Below, piece after piece: positions 8,703 through 17,129 of a stretch of DNA of 64,000 nt. The DNA lies in assembly GCF_024612015.1 (NCBI RefSeq), contig NZ_CP102512.1, positions 5,332,001 to 5,396,000 on the forward strand. Reading direction: 5' to 3'. This DNA comes from Streptomyces sp. CA-210063. Lineage in GTDB: Bacteria > Actinomycetota > Actinomycetes > Streptomycetales > Streptomycetaceae. The notes beneath the pieces are model-generated. The model was not told the origin of the DNA. It did no database searches and saw nothing but the letters and a program-made list of their open reading frames with translations. Both the position numbers and the translations under genes were made by a program. How positions within the stretch are numbered: position 1 is the stretch's first letter; the number at the start of each line of letters is the position of its first letter.

Positions 8703-9835
8703 CGGTGCGCCCCTTCTCGCTCCGCCGCCAGCTCGGCCCTGAGCAGTGCCTCCTGCTCGCGCAGTTGGGGGGTGGGCTCGGCGTACACGTGGGCGAAGAG
8801 GTCCATGGGGTCGAGCACCGGGTCCTGGTTCATGCGCTCGCGCAGATCGGCGGCCATGGTCTCGGCGGCGTCGCGGGCGGCCCGGATGCCGTCCTCGTCG
8901 AGGAGTCCGCGTTCGGTCAGCTCGTGCTCCAGGAGCGCGATCGGGTCGTGCGCGCGCCAGGTCTCGACCTCGGCGTCGCCGCGGTAGCGGGTCGCGTCGT
9001 CGGCGTTGGTGTGGGCGTCGATGCGGTAGGTCACCGCCTCGACCAGCGTGGGACCGCCGCCCGCGCGCGCGTGGGCCACGGCTTCGGCGAGGACCTGGTG
9101 CACGGCGGCGGCGTCGTTGCCGTCGACCAGACGGCCCGGCATCCCGTAGCCGACGGCCTTGTGGGCCAGCGACGGGGCGGCGGTCTGCTTGGCGAGCGGG
9201 ACGGAGATCGCGAAGCCGTTGTTCTGGACGAGGAAGACGACCGGGGCCTGCCAGACGGCGGCGAAGTTGAGCGCCTCGTGGAAGTCGCCCTCGCTGGTGC
9301 CGCCGTCGCCGACCAGGGCGAGCGCGACCACGTCGTCGCCCTTGAGGCGGGCGGCGTGCGCGAGGCCCACGGCGTGCGGGAGCTGGGTGGCGAGCGGGGT
9401 GCACAGGGGGGCGACGCGGTGCTCGTGCGGGTCGTAGCCGGTGTGCCAGTCGCCGCGCAGCAGCGTGAGCGCCTGCACGGGGTCCAGGCCACGGGCGACG
9501 GCGGCGAGCGTGTCGCGGTAGCTCGGGAAGAGCCAGTCGCGCTCCTGGAGGACGAGCGCGGCGGCGACCTCGCAGGCCTCCTGGCCGGTGCTGGAGGGGT
9601 AGACGGCGAGCCTGCCCTGCTTCGTCAGGGCCGTGGCCTGCGCGTTGTACCGGCGGCCGCGCACCAGCTCTGCGTAGAGCCGGCGCAGCAGCGCGGGGTC
9701 GGCGTCGGCGGCCGCGTCGGTGCCGAGCACGCGGTGCGGCAGCGCGTCGGGCAGCAGTGGCGCGGGGTCCGTGCGGGGCTGCCAGGTGGGCGGCGGTGTC
9801 GGGTGGTACGCGCCCCGCTGCTCCATGACCGTCAT
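8699..9835 (-). CDS. bkdA: Branched-chain alpha-keto acid dehydrogenase E1 alpha subunit
   Basis: Thiamine diphosphate-binding subunit (378 aa) of E1. The ThDP motif runs from GDGGTSEGDFHEALNF to FLVQNN. YPSSTGQEA, LFPSYRDTLAAVARG and the phosphorylation-loop-like region YRIDAHTNADDATRYR are typical of branched-chain rather than pyruvate dehydrogenase E1 alpha. The ATG at 9835 is preceded by AGGAGGT with good spacing, the strongest ribosome binding site of the operon. Promoter and TetR-type operator lie in the 175-bp gap to the divergent Lrp gene. Confidence 0.94.
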   Translation of the reverse strand: MTVMEQRGAYHPTPPPTWQPRTDPAPLLPDALPHRVLGTDAAADADPALLRRLYAELVRGRRYNAQATALTKQGRLAVYPSSTGQEACEVAAALVLQERDWLFPSYRDTLAAVARGLDPVQALTLLRGDWHTGYDPHEHRVAPLCTPLATQLPHAVGLAHAARLKGDDVVALALVGDGGTSEGDFHEALNFAAVWQAPVVFLVQNNGFAISVPLAKQTAAPSLAHKAVGYGMPGRLVDGNDAAAVHQVLAEAVAHARAGGGPTLVEAVTYRIDAHTNADDATRYRGDAEVETWRAHDPIALLEHELTERGLLDEDGIRAARDAAETMAADLRERMNQDPVLDPMDLFAHVYAEPTPQLREQEALLRAELAAEREGAHR

Positions 9836-9895
9836 ACGGCACCTCCTCGTCGGAGTGGCTTCCGGGACGCGGCACGGCTGTGACGCGTCTCACCT

Positions 9896-9909
9896 ACCGA
9901 TTGTTCGGT
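9896..9909. promoter_or_regulatory. Candidate TetR (PaaR-like) operator upstream of bkdA
   Basis: ACCGATTGTTCGGT, 60 bp upstream of the bkdA start. It differs by one base from the perfect site at 13117 (ACCGATCGTTCGGT) and shares its half-sites with a third at 18221. The match to the known PaaR pattern ACCG-N2-CG-N2-CGGT is off by one central base. Confidence 0.6.
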
Positions 9910-9943
9910 CGTTGACGCATTTTGGCTACAGGCACCCTCAGGC

Positions 9944-9952
9944 TGTGGACAA
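9944..9952 (-). promoter_or_regulatory. Isolated DnaA box in bkdA/lrp intergenic region
   Basis: Plus-strand TGTGGACAA, which on the minus strand is the perfect Streptomyces DnaA box TTGTCCACA. Single box, so its occupancy or role is uncertain. Confidence 0.45.
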
Positions 9953-10010
9953 ACGGTTCTGCACAGCCTGCAATGAACGCAGTACGTCCATGGTAGGAAG
10001 GCGGGGGCAC

Positions 10011-10511
10011 ATGGCACCTGAACAAATGGCCGAGCTGCCGGAGCACGGCCCGGCCCTGCCGCCCCCTCGACCGCTGGACGCCATAGATCAGGACATCCTG
10101 CGCATGCTCCAGGCCGACGGCCGCGCCTCGATACGGTCCGTCGCCGAACGCGTCCACGTCTCCCGCGCCAACGCCTACGCCCGTATCAACCGCCTCATCG
10201 AGGACGGCGTGATCCGCGGCTTCGGGGCGCGCGTGAACCACGAGCGCGCAGGAAAGGGCACGTCCGCCTACGTCACCCTCAAGATCGTGCAGAACTCCTG
10301 GCGCACGGTCCGCGAGCAGCTGCGCCAGCTGTCCGGCGCCGCCCACATCGCGCTGGTGGGCGGCGACTACGACGTCCTGCTCCTGGTGCACACCTCGGAC
10401 AACCGGGCCCTGCGCGAGGTCGTCCTCACCAAGCTCCAGGCCATCCCGGAGGTGCTCAGCACGCGGACGCTGCTGGTGTTCGAGGAGGAGGACGTGGAAC
10501 CGGAGGGGTGA
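10011..10511 (+). CDS. Lrp/AsnC family transcriptional regulator (BkdR-like)
   Basis: Feast/famine regulator of 166 aa. The N-terminal winged helix-turn-helix spans about residues 22-75 (DQDILRMLQADGRASIRSVA, then HVSRANAYARINRLIEDGVI). The C-terminal RAM domain (about 85-155) binds amino acids and mediates octamer assembly. The ATG at 10011 follows AGGAAGG; an ATG seven codons upstream lacks a ribosome binding site. It is divergent from bkdABC, the classic arrangement of BkdR-type regulators that sense branched-chain amino acids, so control of the bkd operon is the natural inference. Confidence 0.9.
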   Translation: MAPEQMAELPEHGPALPPPRPLDAIDQDILRMLQADGRASIRSVAERVHVSRANAYARINRLIEDGVIRGFGARVNHERAGKGTSAYVTLKIVQNSWRTVREQLRQLSGAAHIALVGGDYDVLLLVHTSDNRALREVVLTKLQAIPEVLSTRTLLVFEEEDVEPEG

Positions 10512-10539
10512 GCCCGTGGGGGAGGCGGGTCGGTCGGTC

Positions 10540-10839
10540 CTAGTTCATCGCCAGGTCGAGTATCGCGATGAACACAAACGGGGAAAGGGCACCGCACAAT
10601 GCGACGCCGGCGGCGATCGCGCGCGGTACGCGGTAGGCCCGGCTACGCGGCAGGAGCCAGGCGAGCGCCAACAGGCCGACCGCCGCCCAATAGACCGGAC
10701 TTGCGGGGAGGTTGGTGGCGCCCTCTCCCATCCAGATGAACTCCAGCACGAGGAGCGGCAGCCCGGGGATCGTGGCCACGAGAGGGGCTTTCCACCAGGT
10801 CAGGTGAGGAACAGGGCGTCGCACGGTGTCCTGAGTCAT
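10540..10839 (-). CDS. Hypothetical small membrane protein
   Basis: Unrecognised protein of 99 aa with three hydrophobic segments, about residues 17-36, 47-63 and 74-96, separated by short basic loops (PRSRAYRVPR). It converges on the Lrp gene with 28 bases between stops. The ATG at 10839 has only a weak GAGATGGG-like ribosome binding site. Codon usage fits a real high-GC gene. No function can be assigned. Confidence 0.6.
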   Translation of the reverse strand: MTQDTVRRPVPHLTWWKAPLVATIPGLPLLVLEFIWMGEGATNLPASPVYWAAVGLLALAWLLPRSRAYRVPRAIAAGVALCGALSPFVFIAILDLAMN

Positions 10840-10955
10840 GGGCCCATCTCACCGGCACCGAATCGCCCGGGCATCGGGCGGCGTACTCAGTCGTCCACGC
10901 GCGCGTACTCATGCGTTGCCCTAAGAGTGCCCCTCAGCACTCCTCACAGTGACCG

Positions 10956-11546
10956 TCAATGCTCCTTGCGAAGCCCCCCGAAGACCATCTGCACGACCGC
11001 GTCGGACACTTCCCGCTCGCCCATGCCCCGCCCGTCCGGCCGGTACCACTCCACGATCGAGTTGATCATCCCGAAGACGAGCCGGGTCGCGAGCCGCACC
11101 TCCACGTCACCGCGTACGTCGCCGTCGGCGGCCGCGGCCTTCAGCAGCTCGGCGACCTGGTGGTCGAAGTCGCGGCGCCGCTCCAGGGCCCGGCGCTCGG
11201 TGTCGGTGTTGCCGCGCACACGCAGCAGCAGCGTCACGTACGGCAGTTCGGCGATGAGCACCTCGACCATGCGCCGGACGACGTGCTCCAGCCGCTCCAC
11301 CGCACGCCCCACGCGCGCGGGTTCCTCGTCGAGGATCCCGAAGAGACCGTCCAGCGCCCGGCTGACGGCCCGGCGCAGCAGCTCCTCCTTGCCCGTGACG
11401 TGGTGGTATATCGACGACTTGGAGATTCCGGCCGCCTTGGAGAGGTGCTCCATGGAGGTGCCGTCGTAGCCGCGCTCGTTGAAGACCCGGACGGCGACGG
11501 AGAGCAGGCTCTCCGGGGTGTACGTGTCGCGCTTGGCGGTGGTCAT
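10956..11546 (-). CDS. TetR/AcrR family transcriptional regulator (PaaR-like)
   Basis: Repressor of 196 aa. The N-terminal HTH spans about residues 10-55 with VFNERGYDGTSMEHLSKAAG and SKSSIYHHVTGKEELL, a strong TetR signature. The ligand-binding domain ends in a conserved EWYRPDGRG segment of acyl-CoA-responsive TetR regulators. The ATG overlaps the stop of the hydroxyacyl-CoA dehydrogenase gene by 4 bases, so both come from one message starting next to the operator at 13117. Location and operator pattern suggest a phenylacetyl-CoA or other acyl-CoA sensor of the PaaR type; the ligand is inferred. Confidence 0.9.
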   Translation of the reverse strand: MTTAKRDTYTPESLLSVAVRVFNERGYDGTSMEHLSKAAGISKSSIYHHVTGKEELLRRAVSRALDGLFGILDEEPARVGRAVERLEHVVRRMVEVLIAELPYVTLLLRVRGNTDTERRALERRRDFDHQVAELLKAAAADGDVRGDVEVRLATRLVFGMINSIVEWYRPDGRGMGEREVSDAVVQMVFGGLRKEH

Positions 11547-13060
11547 GAGGAGGTGCCCTCCCGCTTGTCGGAGGCGTAGGCGTGGCGGTACAGCGCGAGG
11601 GACGGCGCGTAGCGCCCGGAGGGGTCGCGCAGGTGCAGGTCGTCAAGGAGGGCGTACGCCCAGTTGCGGCCCAGCCTGCGGCTCCATTCGAAGGGCCCGA
11701 GCGGGTAGTTGACGCCCAGGCGCATCGCCGTGTCGATGTCCTCCTCGGTGGCCACGCCCTTGGCCACGGCGTCGTGCGCGAGGTCGATGATCCGGGCCAC
11801 CGTACGGGCGACGATCATGCCGGGGGCGTCCCCGATGACGCTGACGTCCTTGCCGAGCGCCTGGAAGAGCCCGGTGGCCTCGGCGAGGGTCTGCTGGGAG
11901 GTGTCCTGGGAGGCGGACAGGGCGATCCGGGTGGCCCTGCGGTAGTCGAGCGCGAGGTCGAAGTAGACGACGTCCCGGAACTCCACCGAGGTCTGCCCGT
12001 CGGCGAGGGCCAGCTGGCCGCCGCCCGGCAGGACGATCCGGGTGCCGTGGTCCTCCTCGTCCTCACGGACGGCGATGCCCGCCTCCCGGATCAGCGTGAG
12101 CAGTTCGGAGGCCGGGCCCAGGTCACCCTCGGCGACGACGTACGCGGGCGCCGGGACCGGCTCGGCGGTGTGCGGCTCGGGGCGCTCGGCGTCGTCCGCG
12201 TACTCGTACCAGCCCTGTCCCGTCTTGCGGCCGAGCCGGCCGGACTCCACGAGCCGCCGCTGGGCCAGCGAGGGCGTGAAGCGCACGTCCTGGAAGAAGG
12301 CCTGCCACACGGAGTGGGTGACGGACTCGTTGACGTCCTGCCCGATGAGGTCGGTCAGTTCGAACGCGCCCATCCTGAACCCGCCGCACTCGCGCAGGAT
12401 CGCGTCGATGGTGACCGGCTCGGCGGCATGCGCCTCGTACACCGCGAAAGCCTCGGCGTAGAACGGCCGTGCGATGCGGTTGACGATGAAGCCGGGGGTG
12501 TCCGCGCAGGCGACCGGCGTCTTGCCCCAGGCGCGGGCCATCTCGTACGCGCGCGTGGCCGACGTGACGTCGGTGGCGAACCCGGAGACGACCTCGACGA
12601 GGGGCAGCAGCGGTGCCGGGTTGAAGAAGTGCAGGCCCACGAAACGCCCGGGGTTGCGCAGGGCGCCGCCGATGGCCGTGACGGACAGCGAAGAGGTGTT
12701 GGTGGCGAGCAGACAGTCCTCGTCGACGACGTCCTCCAGCGCGCGGAACAGCTCCTGCTTGACGTCCAGCCGCTCCAGGACCGCCTCGACGACCAGGGCA
12801 CAGTCCGCGAGGTCGGCGAGGCTCTCCGCGGCGTGCAGCCGGGCGCGCGCCGCGTCCCGGTCGGCGCCGCTCAGACGGTCCTTCGAGACGAGCCGGTCGA
12901 GCCGCGCGCCGATCGCCTCGGCCGCCTCCCGGGCACGGCCGGGCACGGCATCGAACAGTCGTACGGGATGGCCCGCTACCAGCGCGACCTGGGCGATGCC
13001 CTGGCCCATGGTGCCGGTGCCGACGACGGCCACGGGGCTGCTGAGGTCGAGTGCTGTCAT
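11543..13060 (-). CDS. 3-hydroxyacyl-CoA dehydrogenase (PaaH-type)
   Basis: NAD-dependent enzyme of 505 aa. The Rossmann domain opens with VAVVGTGTMGQGIAQVAL, contains NTSSLSVTAIGG and the catalytic histidine in GLHFFNPAPLLPLVEVV, followed by a first C-terminal dimerisation domain (TPGFIVNRIARPFY). The protein is longer than FadB-type single units (about 280 aa): a second dehydrogenase C-terminal domain follows (PGMIVARTVARIIDLAHDA, then PLGPFEWSRRLG), the arrangement of PaaH from phenylacetate catabolism. The ATG at 13060 follows GGGAG. It is co-translated with the TetR gene and divergent from paaN. Confidence 0.9.
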   Translation of the reverse strand: MTALDLSSPVAVVGTGTMGQGIAQVALVAGHPVRLFDAVPGRAREAAEAIGARLDRLVSKDRLSGADRDAARARLHAAESLADLADCALVVEAVLERLDVKQELFRALEDVVDEDCLLATNTSSLSVTAIGGALRNPGRFVGLHFFNPAPLLPLVEVVSGFATDVTSATRAYEMARAWGKTPVACADTPGFIVNRIARPFYAEAFAVYEAHAAEPVTIDAILRECGGFRMGAFELTDLIGQDVNESVTHSVWQAFFQDVRFTPSLAQRRLVESGRLGRKTGQGWYEYADDAERPEPHTAEPVPAPAYVVAEGDLGPASELLTLIREAGIAVREDEEDHGTRIVLPGGGQLALADGQTSVEFRDVVYFDLALDYRRATRIALSASQDTSQQTLAEATGLFQALGKDVSVIGDAPGMIVARTVARIIDLAHDAVAKGVATEEDIDTAMRLGVNYPLGPFEWSRRLGRNWAYALLDDLHLRDPSGRYAPSLALYRHAYASDKREGTSS

Positions 13061-13083
13061 GTGCGTGATCCTCCCGCACGGGG

Positions 13084-13092
13084 TTGTCCACA
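13084..13092 (+). promoter_or_regulatory. Isolated DnaA box upstream of paaH
   Basis: Perfect TTGTCCACA, 24 bases upstream of the dehydrogenase start, within the divergent paaH/paaN promoter region. Single box; function unproven. Confidence 0.45.
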
Positions 13093-13116
13093 GATGAGGC
13101 GGACCCCCTTGTCCCG

Positions 13117-13130
13117 ACCGATCGTTCGGT
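13117..13130. promoter_or_regulatory. TetR (PaaR-like) operator between divergent paaH-tetR and paaN
   Basis: ACCGATCGTTCGGT, a perfect fit to ACCG-N2-CG-N2-CGGT, with outer bases CGGTTACT close to the extended PaaR motif described in Corynebacterium. It lies 57 bp from the paaH start and 78 bp from the paaN start, placed to control both directions. Confidence 0.75.
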
Positions 13131-13207
13131 TACTCTAACTCTGTCCGCCTGTTCCTGCCCAGGTCAGAGCTCGAAGAAGAGCCCCTGACGTGAGGAGTTG
13201 GTCACGC

Positions 13208-14914
13208 ATGGCCGCCGAACTGTCCGCGCACACCCTCATCGCCAAGCACCGGCCCACCCTCGACCAGGCACTGGAGGCGATCCGCACACGCGCGTACTGG
13301 TCCCCCCACCCCGAGCACCCCAAGGCGTACGGCGAGAACGGCAGCCTGGGCATGGCCGAGGGCAAGGCCGCCTTCGACGCCCTCCTCGGCACGCGCCTCG
13401 ACCTCGGCCAGCCCGGCACCGACGACTGGGTCGGCGGCGAGATCTCCCCGTACGGCATCGAACTGGGCGTCACCTACCCGCACGCCGACATCGACACGCT
13501 GCTGCCCGCCATGAAGACCGGCCGGCGCGCGTGGCGCGACGCGGGCGCTGAGGCGCGCGCGGCGGTGTGCCTGGAGATCCTCAAGCGGATCAGCGACCGC
13601 ACCCACGAGTTCGCCCACGCGGTCATGCACACCAGCGGCCAGGCCTTCATGATGGCCTTCCAGGCCGGCGGCCCGCACGCCCAGGACCGCGGCCTGGAGG
13701 CCGTGGCGTACGCGTACGCGGAGCAGGTCCGCACCCCCGACAACGCCGAGTGGACCAAGCCCCAGGGCAAGCGCGACCCACTCGCGCTCACCAAGCGGTT
13801 CAAGCCCGTCCCACGCGGCATCGCCCTGGTCATCGGCTGCAACACCTTCCCGACGTGGAACGGCTACCCGGGCCTGTTCGCCTCCCTCGCCACCGGCAAC
13901 GCGGTCCTCGTCAAGCCCCACCCGCGCGCGGTCCTGCCGCTCGCCCTCACCGTCCAGGTCGCCCGCGAGGTCCTCGCCGAGGCCGGCTTCGACCCCAACC
14001 TGGTCGCGCTGGCCGCCGAACGCCCCGGCGAAGGCATCGCCAAGGACCTGGCCACCCGCCCCGAGATCCGCATCATCGACTACACCGGATCGACGTCCTT
14101 CGGCGACTGGCTGGAGGCCAACGCCCGCCAGGCGGAGGTCTACACGGAGAAGGCCGGCGTCAACACGGTGCTCGTCGACTCCACCGACAACTACAAGGGC
14201 ATGCTCTCCAACCTGGCCTTCTCCCTGTCCCTGTACAGCGGCCAGATGTGCACCACCCCGCAGAACCTGCTGATCCCCCGCGACGGCATCACCACCGACG
14301 AGGGCCCCAAGTCCTACGACGAGGTCGTCACCGACCTCGCCGAGTCGGTCGGCGGCCTGCTGGGCGACGACGCCCGCGCGAACGCCCTGCTCGGCGCGAT
14401 CGTGAACCCCGACGTCAAGGCCCGCCTCGACGCCGCCGCTTCACTCGGCGAAGTCGCCCTCGCCTCACGGGAGATCAGCAACCCCGAGTTCCCGGACGCG
14501 GTCGTCCGTACGCCGGTGATCGTGAAGCTCGACGGCGCACGGAAGTACTGGGAGCGGACCGACGACGAGGCCGCCTACATGAGCGAGTGCTTCGGGCCGG
14601 TGTCGTTCGCCGTCGCCGTCGACTCGGTCACGGACGCCGTGGAATTGCTGCGCCGGACCATCAGCGACAAGGGCGCGATGACCGTCGGCGCGTACACCAC
14701 CTCCGGTGAGGTGGCCGAGGCCGTCGAGGAGGCCTGCCTGGAGGAGTGCGCGCAGTTGTCGCTGAACCTCACGGGTGGGGTGTATGTGAACCAGACTGCG
14801 GCGTTCTCCGACTTCCATGGGTCCGGTGGGAACCCGGCAGCCAACGCGGCGTTGTGCGACGGGGCGTTCGTGGCCAATCGGTTCCGTGTGGTGGAAGTTC
14901 GGCGCGAGGCGTAG
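13208..14914 (+). CDS. paaN: Phenylacetic acid degradation protein PaaN (aldehyde dehydrogenase family)
   Basis: Aldehyde dehydrogenase superfamily protein of 568 aa. The region PRGIALVIGCNTFPTWNGYP, nucleotide-fold NAVLVKPHPRAVLPLA, DYTGSTSFGDWLEANA and the SGQMCTTPQNLLIPRDG segment with the catalytic cysteine are diagnostic for PaaN. PaaN proteins act on aldehyde intermediates of aerobic phenylacetyl-CoA degradation, although the single-domain version's exact reaction is less settled than that of PaaZ. The ATG at 13208 follows GAGGAG. It is divergent from paaH-tetR with the TetR operator between. The paaABCDE monooxygenase genes are not in this window. Confidence 0.92.
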   Translation: MAAELSAHTLIAKHRPTLDQALEAIRTRAYWSPHPEHPKAYGENGSLGMAEGKAAFDALLGTRLDLGQPGTDDWVGGEISPYGIELGVTYPHADIDTLLPAMKTGRRAWRDAGAEARAAVCLEILKRISDRTHEFAHAVMHTSGQAFMMAFQAGGPHAQDRGLEAVAYAYAEQVRTPDNAEWTKPQGKRDPLALTKRFKPVPRGIALVIGCNTFPTWNGYPGLFASLATGNAVLVKPHPRAVLPLALTVQVAREVLAEAGFDPNLVALAAERPGEGIAKDLATRPEIRIIDYTGSTSFGDWLEANARQAEVYTEKAGVNTVLVDSTDNYKGMLSNLAFSLSLYSGQMCTTPQNLLIPRDGITTDEGPKSYDEVVTDLAESVGGLLGDDARANALLGAIVNPDVKARLDAAASLGEVALASREISNPEFPDAVVRTPVIVKLDGARKYWERTDDEAAYMSECFGPVSFAVAVDSVTDAVELLRRTISDKGAMTVGAYTTSGEVAEAVEEACLEECAQLSLNLTGGVYVNQTAAFSDFHGSGGNPAANAALCDGAFVANRFRVVEVRREA

Positions 14915-14934
14915 GGGGTTACTTGGGACGTGGG

Positions 14935-14985
14935 GCGGCTGCGGGCCTGCTGTGACTGGTCGCGCAGTTCCCCGCGCCCCTTGAG
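14935..14985. repeat. Streptomyces interspersed intergenic repeat
   Basis: The stretch containing GCGGGC, CTGGTCGCGCAGTTCCCCGC and GCCCCTTGA resembles a short repeat that I recall seeing scattered in gene-end gaps of many Streptomyces chromosomes. It lies between convergent paaN and trmH-like genes. It can fold weakly (GCGCAGTTCCCCGCGC) and may act as a terminator. Only one copy is in this window. Confidence 0.5.
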
Positions 14986-15006
14986 GGGGGCTCCGGCCAG
15001 GCACGC

Positions 15007-15831
15007 TCAGAAGGCACCGGAACTCCAGTGGTACAGCGTCATCGCCACGCTCGTCGCCAGGTTGTAGCTGGACACCTGGGGGCGCATCGGGAGGGACAGC
15101 AAGTGGTCGGCCCGGGCGCGGAGTTCCGTGGAGAGGCCACTGCGTTCGGAGCCGAAGGCCAGGACGGCGTCGTCCGGGAGCTTCATGCCCCGGATGTCGT
15201 CGCCCTCGGGGTCGAGCGCGAAGAGCGGGCCCGGGGGCAGCTCCGCCACCTCCAGGCGCTCCACGGCCGTCGCGAAGTGCAGGCCCGCCCCGCCGCGCAC
15301 GACCGTGGGATGCCAGGGGTCCAAGGTGCCCGTGGTGACCACCCCGGTCGCGCCGAAACCGGCGGCCAGCCGGATCACGGCCCCCGCGTTGCCCAGGTTC
15401 CGCGGGTTGTCGAGGACGACTATGGGGGCCGTGCGCGGGGTGTGGGCAAGGGCCGCCAGGTTGGTCGCGCGCGAGCGGCGTACGGCCAGGGCGGCGACCG
15501 CGGTGGGGTGCGGACGCGGCACAAGGCCGCGGTACGTCTCCTCCGGGACCTCCCGAAGGAGGTGCGCGAGCCGGTCCCGTACGTCCGGTGCCAGATCGTC
15601 GGCGAGGGCCAGCGCCGCCGTGCGGTCGGCGGTGACCGCCACCGGGACCTCGGCGCCGAAGCGCACGGCGTGCTTGAGGGCGTGGAAGCCGTCGAGCAGG
15701 ACGGAGGTGCCGGCGAGGCGGCGCCAGGTCCGTAGGGGGTCGTCCGTCGGGTGGTCCGACGGGCGGTCGTCCGATCCGGTCACCGGGCCGCCCGCCGGGT
15801 CGTCCACTGGTCCGCTCACCGGATCGTTCAT
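15007..15831 (-). CDS. TrmH/SpoU family RNA methyltransferase
   Basis: SPOUT-class 2'-O-ribose methyltransferase of 274 aa acting on tRNA or rRNA. The three SpoU motifs are visible: motif 1 DNPRNLGNAGAVIRLAAGFG, motif 2 LAFGSERSGLS and motif 3 PMRPQVSSYNLATSVAMTLY. The deep trefoil knot is formed by the last two. The N-terminal 30 residues are a Gly/Pro/Asp-rich stretch with repeated DP motifs and may be a mis-called extension, although the ATG at 15831 overlaps the HTTM stop by 4 bases, favouring this start. The exact target nucleotide cannot be deduced. Confidence 0.9.
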   Translation of the reverse strand: MNDPVSGPVDDPAGGPVTGSDDRPSDHPTDDPLRTWRRLAGTSVLLDGFHALKHAVRFGAEVPVAVTADRTAALALADDLAPDVRDRLAHLLREVPEETYRGLVPRPHPTAVAALAVRRSRATNLAALAHTPRTAPIVVLDNPRNLGNAGAVIRLAAGFGATGVVTTGTLDPWHPTVVRGGAGLHFATAVERLEVAELPPGPLFALDPEGDDIRGMKLPDDAVLAFGSERSGLSTELRARADHLLSLPMRPQVSSYNLATSVAMTLYHWSSGAF

Positions 15832-17129
15832 GCAGTGAAGCCTACGTGCGCCTGCTCGGTCGGCCCCTTCTCCCGCGGGAGCGGTGGCTGCTGCGGCTCG
15901 CTCGGGCCCGGCAGCTTACGGCCACGCCCCGGCAGCACACGCCGTACGACGCGGTCACGCCCGCGGGTCACGAGGCCGCCCAGGCGCTTCAGGAAGGGCG
16001 TCGGCAGGAAGACGGCGTCAGCGGCGATCATCGCGAGCGAGAAGAACGGCAGGCCCAGCACCACGGCGATCACGGCGTGCTCGGTCATCATGACCGCCAG
16101 CAGGACGTTCTTGACGCGCCGGTTGAACAGTGTGAACGGGAAGGCGACCTGCACGATCACCGTCCCGTACGTCACCAGCATCACCATCGTGCCGCTGGAC
16201 GACATCAGGTCGGAGAGCGCGGCCCAGGGCGAGAAGTAGTCCAGGTGGAACGGGTAGTACGCGGCCGTGCCGTCCTGCCAGCGCGAGCCCTGGACCTTGT
16301 ACCAGCCGGCGGCCGCGTAGATCAGACACGCCTCGGCCATGATCACGACCAGCGCGGCGTTGTGCACGAGATTGCCGACGATGTCGAGCAGCACACGCGG
16401 CTTGACGTCCGACTGGACGCGGCCGACGGCCCACCACAGGCCGTGCACCGCCCACAGCCCCCAGAAGAACGTCAGCCAGCCACCGAACAGGCCGCCGGGA
16501 ACCAGACCGCCGAACGTCGCCACCAGCAGCGCGAACCCGAGCACGCACCACAGGGCCGGGCCGACCCGGTCCTCCGGCGCGCTGCCGTCCCTCTCCAGGC
16601 GCTCGCGCTTGCGCCGTGCGCGCCGTGCGTCCAGCGACCAGACCTGGGCGCAGCGGACGAACACGAGGTAGATCGCCATGAGGTGGAGGACGTTGTCGCC
16701 GCCGTCACCCATGAAGACGCTGCGGTTCTGCAGCGAGAGAACCCCGACCATGAAGAGCACACTCGCGGCACGGGTGCGCCAGCCGAGCAGCAGCAGAAAA
16801 GTCGACAGGATGGCGACGGCATAGACGATCTCGAACCACACCATGCTGTCGGACCACATCAGCACCGTGAAGGCGTCGTTGTTCGCGATCAGCTGCTGGG
16901 CCAGGTCCCAGCTCCAGGGCCCGTCGGGGCCGTACAGCTCGCGGCGGTGCGGGAACTCGCGCAGCAGGAACAGCAGCCAGGTCGCGGAGAAGCCGATACG
17001 GATGATCGCGCTCTGGTACGGCCCCAGCGCGCGATCCGTGACCCGGGTGATCCCGTTGCCTATCGCGGAGGCGAGACGCCCCATGGGGCGCACCGGAGTG
17101 ACCGGGTTGATCGGGCTCATGGAGCTCAT
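15828..17129 (-). CDS. HTTM domain membrane protein (vitamin K-dependent carboxylase-like)
   Basis: Polytopic membrane protein of 433 aa with an HTTM (horizontally transferred transmembrane) domain, the fold related to vitamin K-dependent gamma-carboxylase. Family features are LGPYQSAIIRIGFSATWLLF near the start, ELYGPDGPWSW, the RSVFMGDGGDNVLHLMAIYL segment in mid-protein and YAAAGWYKVQGSRWQDGTA. At least eight hydrophobic segments can be counted. The C-terminal 45 residues are basic and proline-rich. The ATG at 17129 overlaps the DUF5819 stop by 4 bases, with GAGGCG upstream. The bacterial substrate is unknown. Confidence 0.88.
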   Translation of the reverse strand: MSSMSPINPVTPVRPMGRLASAIGNGITRVTDRALGPYQSAIIRIGFSATWLLFLLREFPHRRELYGPDGPWSWDLAQQLIANNDAFTVLMWSDSMVWFEIVYAVAILSTFLLLLGWRTRAASVLFMVGVLSLQNRSVFMGDGGDNVLHLMAIYLVFVRCAQVWSLDARRARRKRERLERDGSAPEDRVGPALWCVLGFALLVATFGGLVPGGLFGGWLTFFWGLWAVHGLWWAVGRVQSDVKPRVLLDIVGNLVHNAALVVIMAEACLIYAAAGWYKVQGSRWQDGTAAYYPFHLDYFSPWAALSDLMSSSGTMVMLVTYGTVIVQVAFPFTLFNRRVKNVLLAVMMTEHAVIAVVLGLPFFSLAMIAADAVFLPTPFLKRLGGLVTRGRDRVVRRVLPGRGRKLPGPSEPQQPPLPREKGPTEQAHVGFTA

